NCBI RefSeq assembly: GCF_008041945.1
Contig: NZ_VKAD01000002.1
Span: 62,001-126,000 of the forward strand
Length of the DNA stretch: 64,000 nt
Reading direction: 5' to 3'
Origin: Reinekea thalattae
GTDB taxonomy: Bacteria; Pseudomonadota; Gammaproteobacteria; Pseudomonadales; Natronospirillaceae
A model generated the notes under the pieces. The model did no database searches. It had not been told where the DNA came from and worked only from the letters and a program-made list of their open reading frames with translations. Made by a program: the position numbers and the translations under genes. Positions 36,680 through 44,344 of the stretch are shown here, piece after piece; positions within the stretch are counted from its first letter, which is position 1; each line of letters opens with the position of its first letter.

Positions 36680-38542
36680 ATGAAATACTTTAAATTAAAT
36701 GGGGCCCTGCTGGCAGCAAGTATCGCGCTGGTAGGCTGTGGAGCCGAAAGTGGCAGTTCATTCGGAAATGACATATCACTGACTAACCCAATTGCTGATA
36801 TGACGTTATCTGGTGATACAAGACTAAATTTCTCGATCCCCGACAATACCTGTACCAGTAACAGCGTCCACTCAATCAATTACGAGATCGACAATGTAGC
36901 TGACAATGTTGGCTTTTCATTAAATTACAATTCAACAACGCTAAGCGGCTATGCCGACGATGTTGGCGAGGTCACTGTATCTTATAGCTGTAGCGTTTTA
37001 GGTGGCGATACCCTAACGGATGAATTCACCATTACTGTTGTTGATTTCGATGCCGACCCAGTGGTGACAATTTCAGCCGATCAAACTGGTGATGTGCGAG
37101 GTGGAACAACGGTAACCCTAACCGCAGATGCCGAGGTGCCGAACCTAACCGGTGAAATTGACCCGGACTCGTATAACTGGGAGCAGAACTTAGGTGAAGA
37201 TGAAACTGGAACTCGGGTTGCCGATTTTACAGCAAATGGCAATGAGCTGAGTTTTGATGTTCCAGCCATCTCGTCCCCTGAAGAGCTGGTGTTTGAAGTT
37301 ACTGTGGCGGATGCTGCGGATGAAGATGCTACTGCCACTGCTACTATCTCTATTCGTGCCATTCCTCAGTACGCACCGGAAGTTTCTATTTCATTCCCAC
37401 TGTCTTTAGGTGAATACAGTGCAAGTGCTGTGGATATGTTTGGTGTAGTTGAGGCTGCGACGGGTGGAACTGTCAACAGTGTTACTGTCACTATCGATGA
37501 CGGTGTTCCTCAGACCGCTACTGTTACTGGCACCCAATGGCGAGTTGAAGATGTTACCTTGCCGATAGATGCCGAGATTAAAGTTGTAGCGGTTGGTGGC
37601 AGTGATGAAAACTACGCCGAGATCTCTCTAGACAAAGATACCTTCTACAGCACATCGCTTGATAATGACCTTTCCGATATCGCTGTCGATGAAATCAATG
37701 GCTATGTTTATGCGCAGGTCGATGGTGCGACATCCGCACAGGTTGAGTTTTTAAAGTTCGACTTAGGCTCCGCTGAAAGTAGCGTGCTCGATATTGATCG
37801 TTACTTTAGTTTTTCTGATGATGAGCCGACTTCTATCTCTATCGATGCGGAATCGCAAACACTATTTGTCGGCTATGCAACAGGTGCGACTAAAATTAAT
37901 TTAGCCACTGGTGATGAGGCTATCTTATATAACGCGCCAGATTTTACAGACGAGAATGGTGATCGTTATAGCGGTCTTATTGCTGACTTGTTTTATCATG
38001 ATGCATCAGGGTTGGTGTTAAGTGCCGAGGCGAATAATTCAGTTTTAGTTTCAGTCGACCCCGAAGTGGTGTTTGGTGACCGAACACCTTATATTAGTGG
38101 TATTGGTGCCCTTCTTTCAACGGCGATTGACTCATCTGGAAACGCCTATTTCTCTCAGGGCTATAATGTAGATGGGCAGGCAATCATTCAAAAAAATGAT
38201 GGCTCAGATTTTAGTATTATCTATGATGTCGCTGCAGGCTCTTCCGGTGGTCCAGTTTCTGATATCGCAATAAATGAAAATGGTGATTCATTGTATTTCG
38301 TAAATGGGGCAGGTGATTTAATTAAACTTGCTTTAGCCGATAACTCAACTGAAACGGTTTTATCTGAGCTGTTTGATATTAGTACTTTTCAAAATCCTGG
38401 TACGCCTTTAATCGGCTTACACTACGACAGTACTCGTCAGGTGTTAATAGCGGCAGGCCGTGATTTTGGCGGCTCGGGTAACAAGCTATTAGTTATCGAC
38501 CCTGAAACTTGGAATTACGCCAAAATAGCCGAAGGTAACTAA
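36680..38542 (+). CDS. Large surface lipoprotein with Ig-like and beta-propeller-like repeats (copy 1)
   Basis: A 620-residue lipoprotein. The signal peptide ends in a lipobox with lipidated cysteine (IALVGC, Cys20). After a Gly/Ser linker come all-beta Ig/cadherin-like modules (about 35-230), each opening with VTISADQTGDVRGGT-style strands. From about residue 330 a repeat-rich region (DIAVDEINGYVYAQVDG, ISIDAESQTLFVGYATG, DLIKLALADNS) resembles an NHL/YncE-type propeller, ending PLIGLHYDSTRQVLIAAGRD. No catalytic motif is seen, so binding or adhesion is likely. A paralogue follows directly; the first copy has one extra Ig-like module. Function is unknown. Confidence 0.85.
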   Translation: MKYFKLNGALLAASIALVGCGAESGSSFGNDISLTNPIADMTLSGDTRLNFSIPDNTCTSNSVHSINYEIDNVADNVGFSLNYNSTTLSGYADDVGEVTVSYSCSVLGGDTLTDEFTITVVDFDADPVVTISADQTGDVRGGTTVTLTADAEVPNLTGEIDPDSYNWEQNLGEDETGTRVADFTANGNELSFDVPAISSPEELVFEVTVADAADEDATATATISIRAIPQYAPEVSISFPLSLGEYSASAVDMFGVVEAATGGTVNSVTVTIDDGVPQTATVTGTQWRVEDVTLPIDAEIKVVAVGGSDENYAEISLDKDTFYSTSLDNDLSDIAVDEINGYVYAQVDGATSAQVEFLKFDLGSAESSVLDIDRYFSFSDDEPTSISIDAESQTLFVGYATGATKINLATGDEAILYNAPDFTDENGDRYSGLIADLFYHDASGLVLSAEANNSVLVSVDPEVVFGDRTPYISGIGALLSTAIDSSGNAYFSQGYNVDGQAIIQKNDGSDFSIIYDVAAGSSGGPVSDIAINENGDSLYFVNGAGDLIKLALADNSTETVLSELFDISTFQNPGTPLIGLHYDSTRQVLIAAGRDFGGSGNKLLVIDPETWNYAKIAEGN

Positions 38543-38883
38543 AATTAAGTACTCTCAGTGCAAGCCAATGCATTGAGTAACAAAACAAAAAGCCGCTGAT
38601 TAGCGGCTTTTTTTTGATTAAAAATTTATCAAATAGATGTGCCTTATAAAGTAAAACCTTAAATAGATTCGTCGATAATTTGACTTATTTTGGTGTCGCT
38701 TTTCAGATTTTGGTTTTTTTTGACGCGTTTGAACGTGTTCACATGAACAAAAACTTAATGTGATTAAATTTGAAAGTGAAAAGTATACAAATGCTCTCTT
38801 TCTGCATATTTCCAATGCCTCAATTGCCATGTAGTATCACTGCTGTTTTCAATTGGCTTGCATAGAATTTACAAGGAACGCGT
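38543..38883. promoter_or_regulatory. Terminator and leader region between the paralogous lipoproteins
   Basis: Contains the terminator of copy 1 at 38587-38615, an AT-rich spacer, an inverted repeat TGTTCA-ca-TGAACA (38736-38749), and the conserved leader from 38743 that matches the copy 1 leader. No gene is visible. Confidence 0.7.
38587..38615 (+). terminator. Rho-independent terminator of lipoprotein copy 1
   Basis: AGCCGCT (38591-38597), loop gatt, AGCGGCT (38602-38608), then T-run to 38615. The A-run upstream extends the stem. Sequence is nearly identical to the terminator after copy 2. Confidence 0.93.
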
Positions 38884-40449
38884 ATGACGTATCTAAAATT
38901 AAATAGCGCACTACTGGCAGCGAGTGTCGCGCTGGTGGGTTGTGGTGCAGAAAGCGGCGGGAGCAGTTCCCGATTAACATTGGCTAACCCAATTGCAGAT
39001 ATTGAATTGGATCGAGGTAATGAACTCGATTATTCGATTCCAAGTGATGTTTGCACAACACCAGGTGGTTACTCTTCTGCCTCTACTGTGATCACTGACG
39101 TTTCTAATAATCTTGGCTTTCAATTTAATCACTATACAACCGGTACTAGTAATGGGGTTGCCTATTCTGGTTATCGGCAGATCTATGGCTATCCAACTGA
39201 GGCTGGCGAAGTTTCCGTCACCGTTACTTGTATTGATCAGGGGGAAAGACTAACGGATGAATTTACCATTACCGTTCTCGAAAACGATGAAGCTCCGAAT
39301 GCCTCTATATCCTTCCCATTTGATTTTGGCGACTACAGTAGCTCAACCTCAATGGATGTGTTTGGCAACTTTTCAGCACCAGTGGGCGAGTCAATAAGAA
39401 GTCTTGAAGTTAAGATCAAATATAAAGCTGGATATAGTACTGTATCGGATATATCCGGCGTTACTGATACATGGCGCAGGTCGGGTATTAGTTTGGATGA
39501 GGTTGAGAGCATTTCGGTGACAGTAACAGCAGAGAACGACTATGTGGCTTATGATGAAGTGATTTTAAATAATGGTGAGCTTTATTCTACCAGCATTGAT
39601 GACTATATTTCTGATATTGCTGTTGATGAGGCCACGGGTGATATCTATGTTCATTCCGATGGTGATTATGTTAGTCAAATAGCAATCAAAAAATTTAATT
39701 TAGATTCAGGCGAGAGTGAAGAGCTAAGTTATACGGCTGACACTACCTATGGTACGTATGTTCGCTCTAGTATCGCGATCGATACTGATAATTTATATGT
39801 CAGCGCGAGTAGTGGAATAACAAAGATAAATTTATCAAACGGTATAGAGACTGTGTTATCGGATGCAAACGCAGGTAGCGGGGTTGCCTTGGATTCTACC
39901 CTTGATCTGATTTATAGCGAATCTGACGATCTTTTGTATGCGGTTCAATATTCTAACCATACGATTGTTTCTATTGACCCTGACACTGGAGATAGAGCGG
40001 TCGTTGTCGTAGATACAGATGAGCAACCAATGTCTATGGCAATTAACGAATCGACTGGAAGTATTTACTATTCCCGAGGTGTTAATATTACAGGAGATTA
40101 TATTCTATATGAATATGATGGTTCGAGCTCTACACAGCTTACATACGGTGACAGCGGAGCGGTTTCAGATTTAGCTTACGATGAGTCGAATAATATATTG
40201 TATTATGTTGATGGTGCGGGAGACTTAACCTCATATGACATATCAGCCAATGCCCAAACGACAGTTGTCGCTGATTTGTTTGCTCTTGAGAACTTAAATG
40301 GCTTAACTACTCCGCTAATCGGCCTTCATTACCACAGTGAACGTAACCTGTTGATAGCTGCTGGTAAAGATACTGACGGTACGACAAATCTGTTATTAGC
40401 TATCGACCCTGAATCAGGTAATTACGCGAAACTAGCCGAAGGTAACTAA
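38884..40449 (+). CDS. Large surface lipoprotein, paralogue of the preceding gene (copy 2)
   Basis: A 521-residue lipoprotein with lipobox VALVGC (Cys20) and the same opening LLAASVALVGCGAESGGSS as copy 1 (GALLAASIALVGCGAES). The C-terminal half shares LYSTSIDDYISDIAVDEATG and PLIGLHYHSERNLLIAAGKD with copy 1 and ends LAEGN, so the two are clear paralogues. Copy 2 lacks about 100 residues of the Ig-like part. Residue substitutions are many, so duplication is not recent. GGAACGC precedes the ATG. Probably outer-membrane or surface located. Function unknown. Confidence 0.85.
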   Translation: MTYLKLNSALLAASVALVGCGAESGGSSSRLTLANPIADIELDRGNELDYSIPSDVCTTPGGYSSASTVITDVSNNLGFQFNHYTTGTSNGVAYSGYRQIYGYPTEAGEVSVTVTCIDQGERLTDEFTITVLENDEAPNASISFPFDFGDYSSSTSMDVFGNFSAPVGESIRSLEVKIKYKAGYSTVSDISGVTDTWRRSGISLDEVESISVTVTAENDYVAYDEVILNNGELYSTSIDDYISDIAVDEATGDIYVHSDGDYVSQIAIKKFNLDSGESEELSYTADTTYGTYVRSSIAIDTDNLYVSASSGITKINLSNGIETVLSDANAGSGVALDSTLDLIYSESDDLLYAVQYSNHTIVSIDPDTGDRAVVVVDTDEQPMSMAINESTGSIYYSRGVNITGDYILYEYDGSSSTQLTYGDSGAVSDLAYDESNNILYYVDGAGDLTSYDISANAQTTVVADLFALENLNGLTTPLIGLHYHSERNLLIAAGKDTDGTTNLLLAIDPESGNYAKLAEGN

Positions 40450-40504
40450 GGCAGAGTCTCTCAGTTAAAAAATATTAGTTAATAATATTGTTAACTAACA
40501 AAAC

Positions 40505-40534
40505 AAAAAGCCGCTGATTAGCGGCTTTTTTTTT
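40505..40534 (+). terminator. Rho-independent terminator of lipoprotein copy 2
   Basis: AGCCGCT (40509-40515), gatt, AGCGGCT (40520-40526), T-run to 40534, preceded by aacaaaacaaaa exactly as after copy 1. Confidence 0.93.
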
Positions 40535-40567
40535 AGGCTAGTGTTTTTATTTTTATAAAGCTCAACG

Positions 40568-41068
40568 TCAGTTTAGTTTTTTATACATCACATAGCTGTC
40601 GACAAAACCGAGCGTTTTATGTTGGTAGGCGTTTGGTATCGTACCGATAATATCGAAGCCGAGTTTTTGCCAAAGAGTAACCGCGGCGGTGTTGGTAGAA
40701 ACAACGGCGTTAAATTGCATGGCGCTAAAGCCAAGTTCTTTTGCAAGGCTTTGGGAATGCAAGCAAAGTTGTTTGGCAATGCCTTGACCGCGCGCGCTTT
40801 CTGCCACCATGTAGCCGCAGTTACAGATGTGGCTACTCGGCCCCATGCCGTTTGCTTTTATGTAGTAAGTTCCGAGGATGTGGTTTTGTGGTTCATAAGC
40901 GTTTTGTTTTTCATAGACAAGGGTTTTTAATGGGCTTGTACACCACAGCTCGAAGGCCTGTTCAAAACTCATGTCTGGCTCATAAGCGTAGCTGTTTTGT
41001 GCTGCTATGATGCGTTTAAAGTCTGGCCAGAATTGTTGGAAATCTTCTTTGTTGAGTTCTCGAATCAT
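40568..41068 (-). CDS. GNAT family N-acetyltransferase
   Basis: A 166-residue GNAT. The acetyl-CoA pyrophosphate loop reads ARGQGIAKQLCLHS (motif A, R/Q-x-x-G-x-G/A), after the beta strand GYMVAES. NTAAVTLWQKLGFDIIGTIP is the C-terminal motif B. It resembles RimI/YhhY-type proteins that act on small amines or protein N termini, but the acceptor cannot be read. It stands alone between the lipoproteins and the Nramp-like gene. Confidence 0.88.
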   Translation of the reverse strand: MIRELNKEDFQQFWPDFKRIIAAQNSYAYEPDMSFEQAFELWCTSPLKTLVYEKQNAYEPQNHILGTYYIKANGMGPSSHICNCGYMVAESARGQGIAKQLCLHSQSLAKELGFSAMQFNAVVSTNTAAVTLWQKLGFDIIGTIPNAYQHKTLGFVDSYVMYKKLN

Positions 41069-41264
41069 TTGTCCACTCTTATGCCTAAAGCCTATTCTGT
41101 AAACCTAAAGTCTATTTTGTAAAAGAGTATGGCGCAGTCGGCTTAAATAAAAAAGCTGAAAAAAAGCAGCCAGAGAAAAGCCAGCTATAAAAATAAAGCC
41201 ACAAAAAAGCCCCAATGAAGGGGCTTAGTATTTTAAAACATAATCTGTTTAGCGAGTGCTCAGT

Positions 41265-42542
41265 TTACAGAATAAACTTCCACCAAATAAATACCGCTAA
41301 GAAACCGAATAGGTAAACAAGGCCAGCCCAGTTTAAAACCTTAAGGCGAGTAGTGAGTGCTAATACGCCAGTCAGGTTAGTCTTAGAAATAAGGCGGAAG
41401 TTAAGCAATGCGAAGATTGGCGTGGTAATAAAGGCTAGGATCATCGCGAAGTTTAACATCGGTACCAGTTCTGCTTTGTAGAAGAACAAAATCAGCATGG
41501 CGCCAGCTGCAACTAGTAACATCCAGAAACGGTGGTAATTGATGTTTTCTGGCTTATTTAAAATAAGACGCTGTGCTTCTGCTAATGCGCGCGGGTAGCC
41601 GTCGATGCAGGTTAGCGTGCTGCCAAAAATACAAAAGAACGCCAAGATCGCAACAATGTAGCGTGACCATTCACCAATGTTTGAAGAATATAAACCCACT
41701 AACTGGTGTGAAAAGCCGATGCCTGAAGTCGCTAATTCGGTGCCGCTACCGTTAAGCAATAGCGCACCCAGTGCGAGGAAGAATAACGCTAATACGGCGG
41801 TAGTAATGTAGCCGACGTTGAAGTCGAACAATGCCGAGCGCGGTGTAACGTTTGCGACTTTACGTTGGTCTTTTAACCATAATGAGGTGATGCTCGAAAC
41901 TTCGATAGTGGTCGGCATCCAACCCATCATAATCACAATAAAGCCAATCGCGCTAAGATCCCAAATAGTAGGTGGCTGGTAGTCTGCAGGAGCGACAGCG
42001 CCGTTAGTAAAGGCGGCGATGACAACAAAAATAGTCACAAGCGATAGAGTGCCAACAATCACTTTAGACATCTTGTCTAACGCCTGGTAACGGCCAGCAA
42101 ATAAAATGACTAGGCAAGCCGAAATAAGAATCAGCGCATTGTATTCCAGTGGTAAGCCGGTTTTGAATATATAGCCAAACAGACTGGCACTGAACAGTAG
42201 CAGTGCAGATACGTTGACAAAGGCAGCCACGACACTCAAGAAAGTAAATGACCACAAATAAATACGGCCCATACCCTTGTAGCCTTCGACCAAGCTGTTA
42301 CCGGTTGCCATAGTGTATTGAATACCGGCGCGGAAGAATGGGTATTTAAATAGGTTAACCAGTGCGATAACCAGCACTAATTGCCAGCCGTAAATAGCAC
42401 CAGACTTAGTCGAAGCAACTAGGTGCGAGCCACCAATAGAGGTTGAAGCTAACATGATGCCAGGGCCTAGAACCTTGATCATGTCGAGTAATGTTTGTTT
42501 TTTGATGCTGCGGCCTGATTCTGGGGCCAATGTGTTTTCCAT
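41265..42542 (-). CDS. Nramp-fold transporter lacking the DPGN and MPH metal motifs
   Basis: A 425-residue inner-membrane protein with about eleven helices and the Nramp fold. The family start GPG is kept, but the metal-binding DPGN of helix 1 is replaced by GGSH (LASTSIGGSHLVAS), and the MPH of helix 6 is replaced by MPT (GWMPTTIEVSS). It therefore probably does not move divalent metals like canonical MntH. Its substrate is unknown. It is divergent from the xanthine dehydrogenase operon, with 344 bases between starts, which raises an organic-substrate possibility such as purine, without proof. A metal-riboswitch was not seen. Confidence 0.85.
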   Translation of the reverse strand: MENTLAPESGRSIKKQTLLDMIKVLGPGIMLASTSIGGSHLVASTKSGAIYGWQLVLVIALVNLFKYPFFRAGIQYTMATGNSLVEGYKGMGRIYLWSFTFLSVVAAFVNVSALLLFSASLFGYIFKTGLPLEYNALILISACLVILFAGRYQALDKMSKVIVGTLSLVTIFVVIAAFTNGAVAPADYQPPTIWDLSAIGFIVIMMGWMPTTIEVSSITSLWLKDQRKVANVTPRSALFDFNVGYITTAVLALFFLALGALLLNGSGTELATSGIGFSHQLVGLYSSNIGEWSRYIVAILAFFCIFGSTLTCIDGYPRALAEAQRLILNKPENINYHRFWMLLVAAGAMLILFFYKAELVPMLNFAMILAFITTPIFALLNFRLISKTNLTGVLALTTRLKVLNWAGLVYLFGFLAVFIWWKFIL

Positions 42543-42886
42543 GTTCTTTCCTTTAAATGAGCCTAAGCAAAATGCAAGCAGCGGATTCTTACGTGGCTCA
42601 TGGATTTGCGGCCAGCCAGTATAACAACAGTGAAAGTTTTATTATTGAATTGTCTGCAATTCTGGTATGCAACTTTTAGCAACAGTGCGCTATTTCGTTA
42701 GCCTGTAGAGATTGGTTTAATTATTTTGTTGACCAGATAGTCAACTTTGGTACAAAAGCTGCTACAGTATCGCTAACTAGAAAAACCATAAGATGAGTCA
42801 ATGGCCTATTTTTATAGAGACCGAGCGATTGGTTGTGCTATGAAACATAGGCGTTGTTGGCTCGATAGAGAGAGTAGAGGTAGAGC
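42543..42886. promoter_or_regulatory. Divergent promoter region of the Nramp-like gene and xdhA
   Basis: About 340 bases. No full gene. A 16-codon frame at 42793-42843 looks like the first residues of a GNAT protein (see pseudogene entry). AGAGGTAGAG before the GTG at 42887 is the xdhA Shine-Dalgarno sequence. No clear operator was identified. Confidence 0.55.
42793..42843 (+). pseudogene. Possible remnant of a GNAT acetyltransferase start
   Basis: A 16-codon frame reads MSQWPIFIETERLVVL then TGA. The PI-x-x-TERLxL pattern is the typical N terminus of RimJ/RimL-like GNAT proteins. Nothing resembling the rest follows, so it may be the scar of a lost gene. Chance similarity is possible because the match is very short. 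Confidence 0.3.
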
Positions 42887-44344
42887 GTGATACGTTTTCT
42901 ATTAAATAACCGGGTAGTTGAGCTGGATGGCGTCGCGCCGACCTTAAGTACCCTAGATTGGCTGCGCACTAAAACGGATCTTGCCGGTACCAAAGAAGGC
43001 TGCGCCTCGGGCGATTGTGGTGCCTGTACCGTGGTGATCGGCGAGCAGCAAGATGGCGAGCTTAGCTATAAAAGCATGAATGCCTGCTTGTTACTGGTCG
43101 GTCAACTCAATGGTAAGCACCTTGTGACGGTTGAGGGCCTGACTGTCCAGAATACGACCGATGCGCTGAGCTTAGAAGCGCTACACCCAGTGCAGCGAGC
43201 GATGGTTGAATGCCACGGCTCGCAATGTGGTTTCTGTACGCCCGGCTTTATCATGAGCATGTTTACGCTCTATATGAATCATGTCGAATATCCAGGTGAA
43301 CATCAGGTGATAGAGCAGTTGGGTGGTAACCTCTGCCGCTGTACTGGTTATCGGCCAATTTTGGCGGCGTGTGAGCAAATGTACCAATACCCGCGTGCTG
43401 AAAATCATTTAAGTGCCGCGGCGAGCGATTTTTTTGCTTTGCCTGCGTTGCCAGAAGCTTCGTTGAGTCATCAACAACAGCAGTTTTATTTACCAGCCGA
43501 TTTAGCCACATTGACGGCGTTAAGAAGCGCTCACCCAGCGGCGTTGCTGGTGACCGGTGGCACCGACTTATCACTTGCCTTTACTCAGCAGTTGCAAACC
43601 GCCGATGCTGTGATTTCGCTTGCCGATGTCGCGGAACTCAAGCAGATCGACGACGATCGCCAAGGCCTAACCATTGGTGCGGCATTGAGCTATTCGCAAT
43701 TTATGCCGAGCTTGCTGAATTATTTTCCTGAGGCGACAGAGTTGTTTTCGCGCTTGGGCTCGATGCAAGTACGTAATGCTGGCTCATTGGGCGGCAGCCT
43801 AGGCAATGCCTCGCCGATTGGCGACCCTGCGCCGCTGTTGCTAGCGTTAGATGCAGAAATACAGCTGGTTAGCCAACGCGGTGAGCGCTGGTTAGCGATT
43901 GCAGATTTCTTTTTAGATTATCGCAAAACTCAACTGGCCGAAGACGAAGTGATTGCGCGCATTTTCATTCCTGCCAGAAAGCCAAACAGTAAATTGGCTT
44001 GCTACAAAATCTCCAAACGTATGGAAGACGATATTTCTGCCGTCTGTTGTGTCATTCATTACCAACTTATCGATGGCGTTATGCAAAATGTTAAAACCGG
44101 TTTTGGTGGCATGGCGGCAATACCTAAAGCGGCGAATCAGCTGCAAGATTATCTAGAAGGTAAGGCGTTAACGGCGGCTGAAATTGAACATGCAGCAGAG
44201 CGCTTAACAGAAGATTTTCAACCCATGGCTGACGTTCGCGCAAGTAAAGACTACCGAATGCAGGTCAGTAAAAACCTATTGCAACGACTTTGGCTGGAGC
44301 AAAGTAGCCAACTAATTACGAGGGTCGATCATGCGGCACTTTAA
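42887..44344 (+). CDS. xdhA: Xanthine dehydrogenase small subunit (2Fe-2S and FAD)
   Basis: XdhA carries the electron-transfer part of xanthine dehydrogenase. The 485 residues start with GTG. The first 160 hold two 2Fe-2S clusters: GCASGDCGACTVV with a ferredoxin-type cysteine set and, further on, CGFCTPGF and GNLCRCTGYRPI. An FAD domain follows (about 190-480), with VTGGTDLSLAFTQQL and LGSMQVRNAGSLGGSLGNAS. The 3' end overlaps xdhB by 14 bases. It accepts electrons from the Mo subunit and reduces NAD. The operon is xdhA-xdhB-xdhC. Confidence 0.95.
   Translation: MIRFLLNNRVVELDGVAPTLSTLDWLRTKTDLAGTKEGCASGDCGACTVVIGEQQDGELSYKSMNACLLLVGQLNGKHLVTVEGLTVQNTTDALSLEALHPVQRAMVECHGSQCGFCTPGFIMSMFTLYMNHVEYPGEHQVIEQLGGNLCRCTGYRPILAACEQMYQYPRAENHLSAAASDFFALPALPEASLSHQQQQFYLPADLATLTALRSAHPAALLVTGGTDLSLAFTQQLQTADAVISLADVAELKQIDDDRQGLTIGAALSYSQFMPSLLNYFPEATELFSRLGSMQVRNAGSLGGSLGNASPIGDPAPLLLALDAEIQLVSQRGERWLAIADFFLDYRKTQLAEDEVIARIFIPARKPNSKLACYKISKRMEDDISAVCCVIHYQLIDGVMQNVKTGFGGMAAIPKAANQLQDYLEGKALTAAEIEHAAERLTEDFQPMADVRASKDYRMQVSKNLLQRLWLEQSSQLITRVDHAAL

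Noticed and set aside
42543-42886. Manganese (yybP-ykoY) riboswitch before the Nramp-like gene
   Set aside because: The conserved loop sequences of that element were not found on the minus strand.
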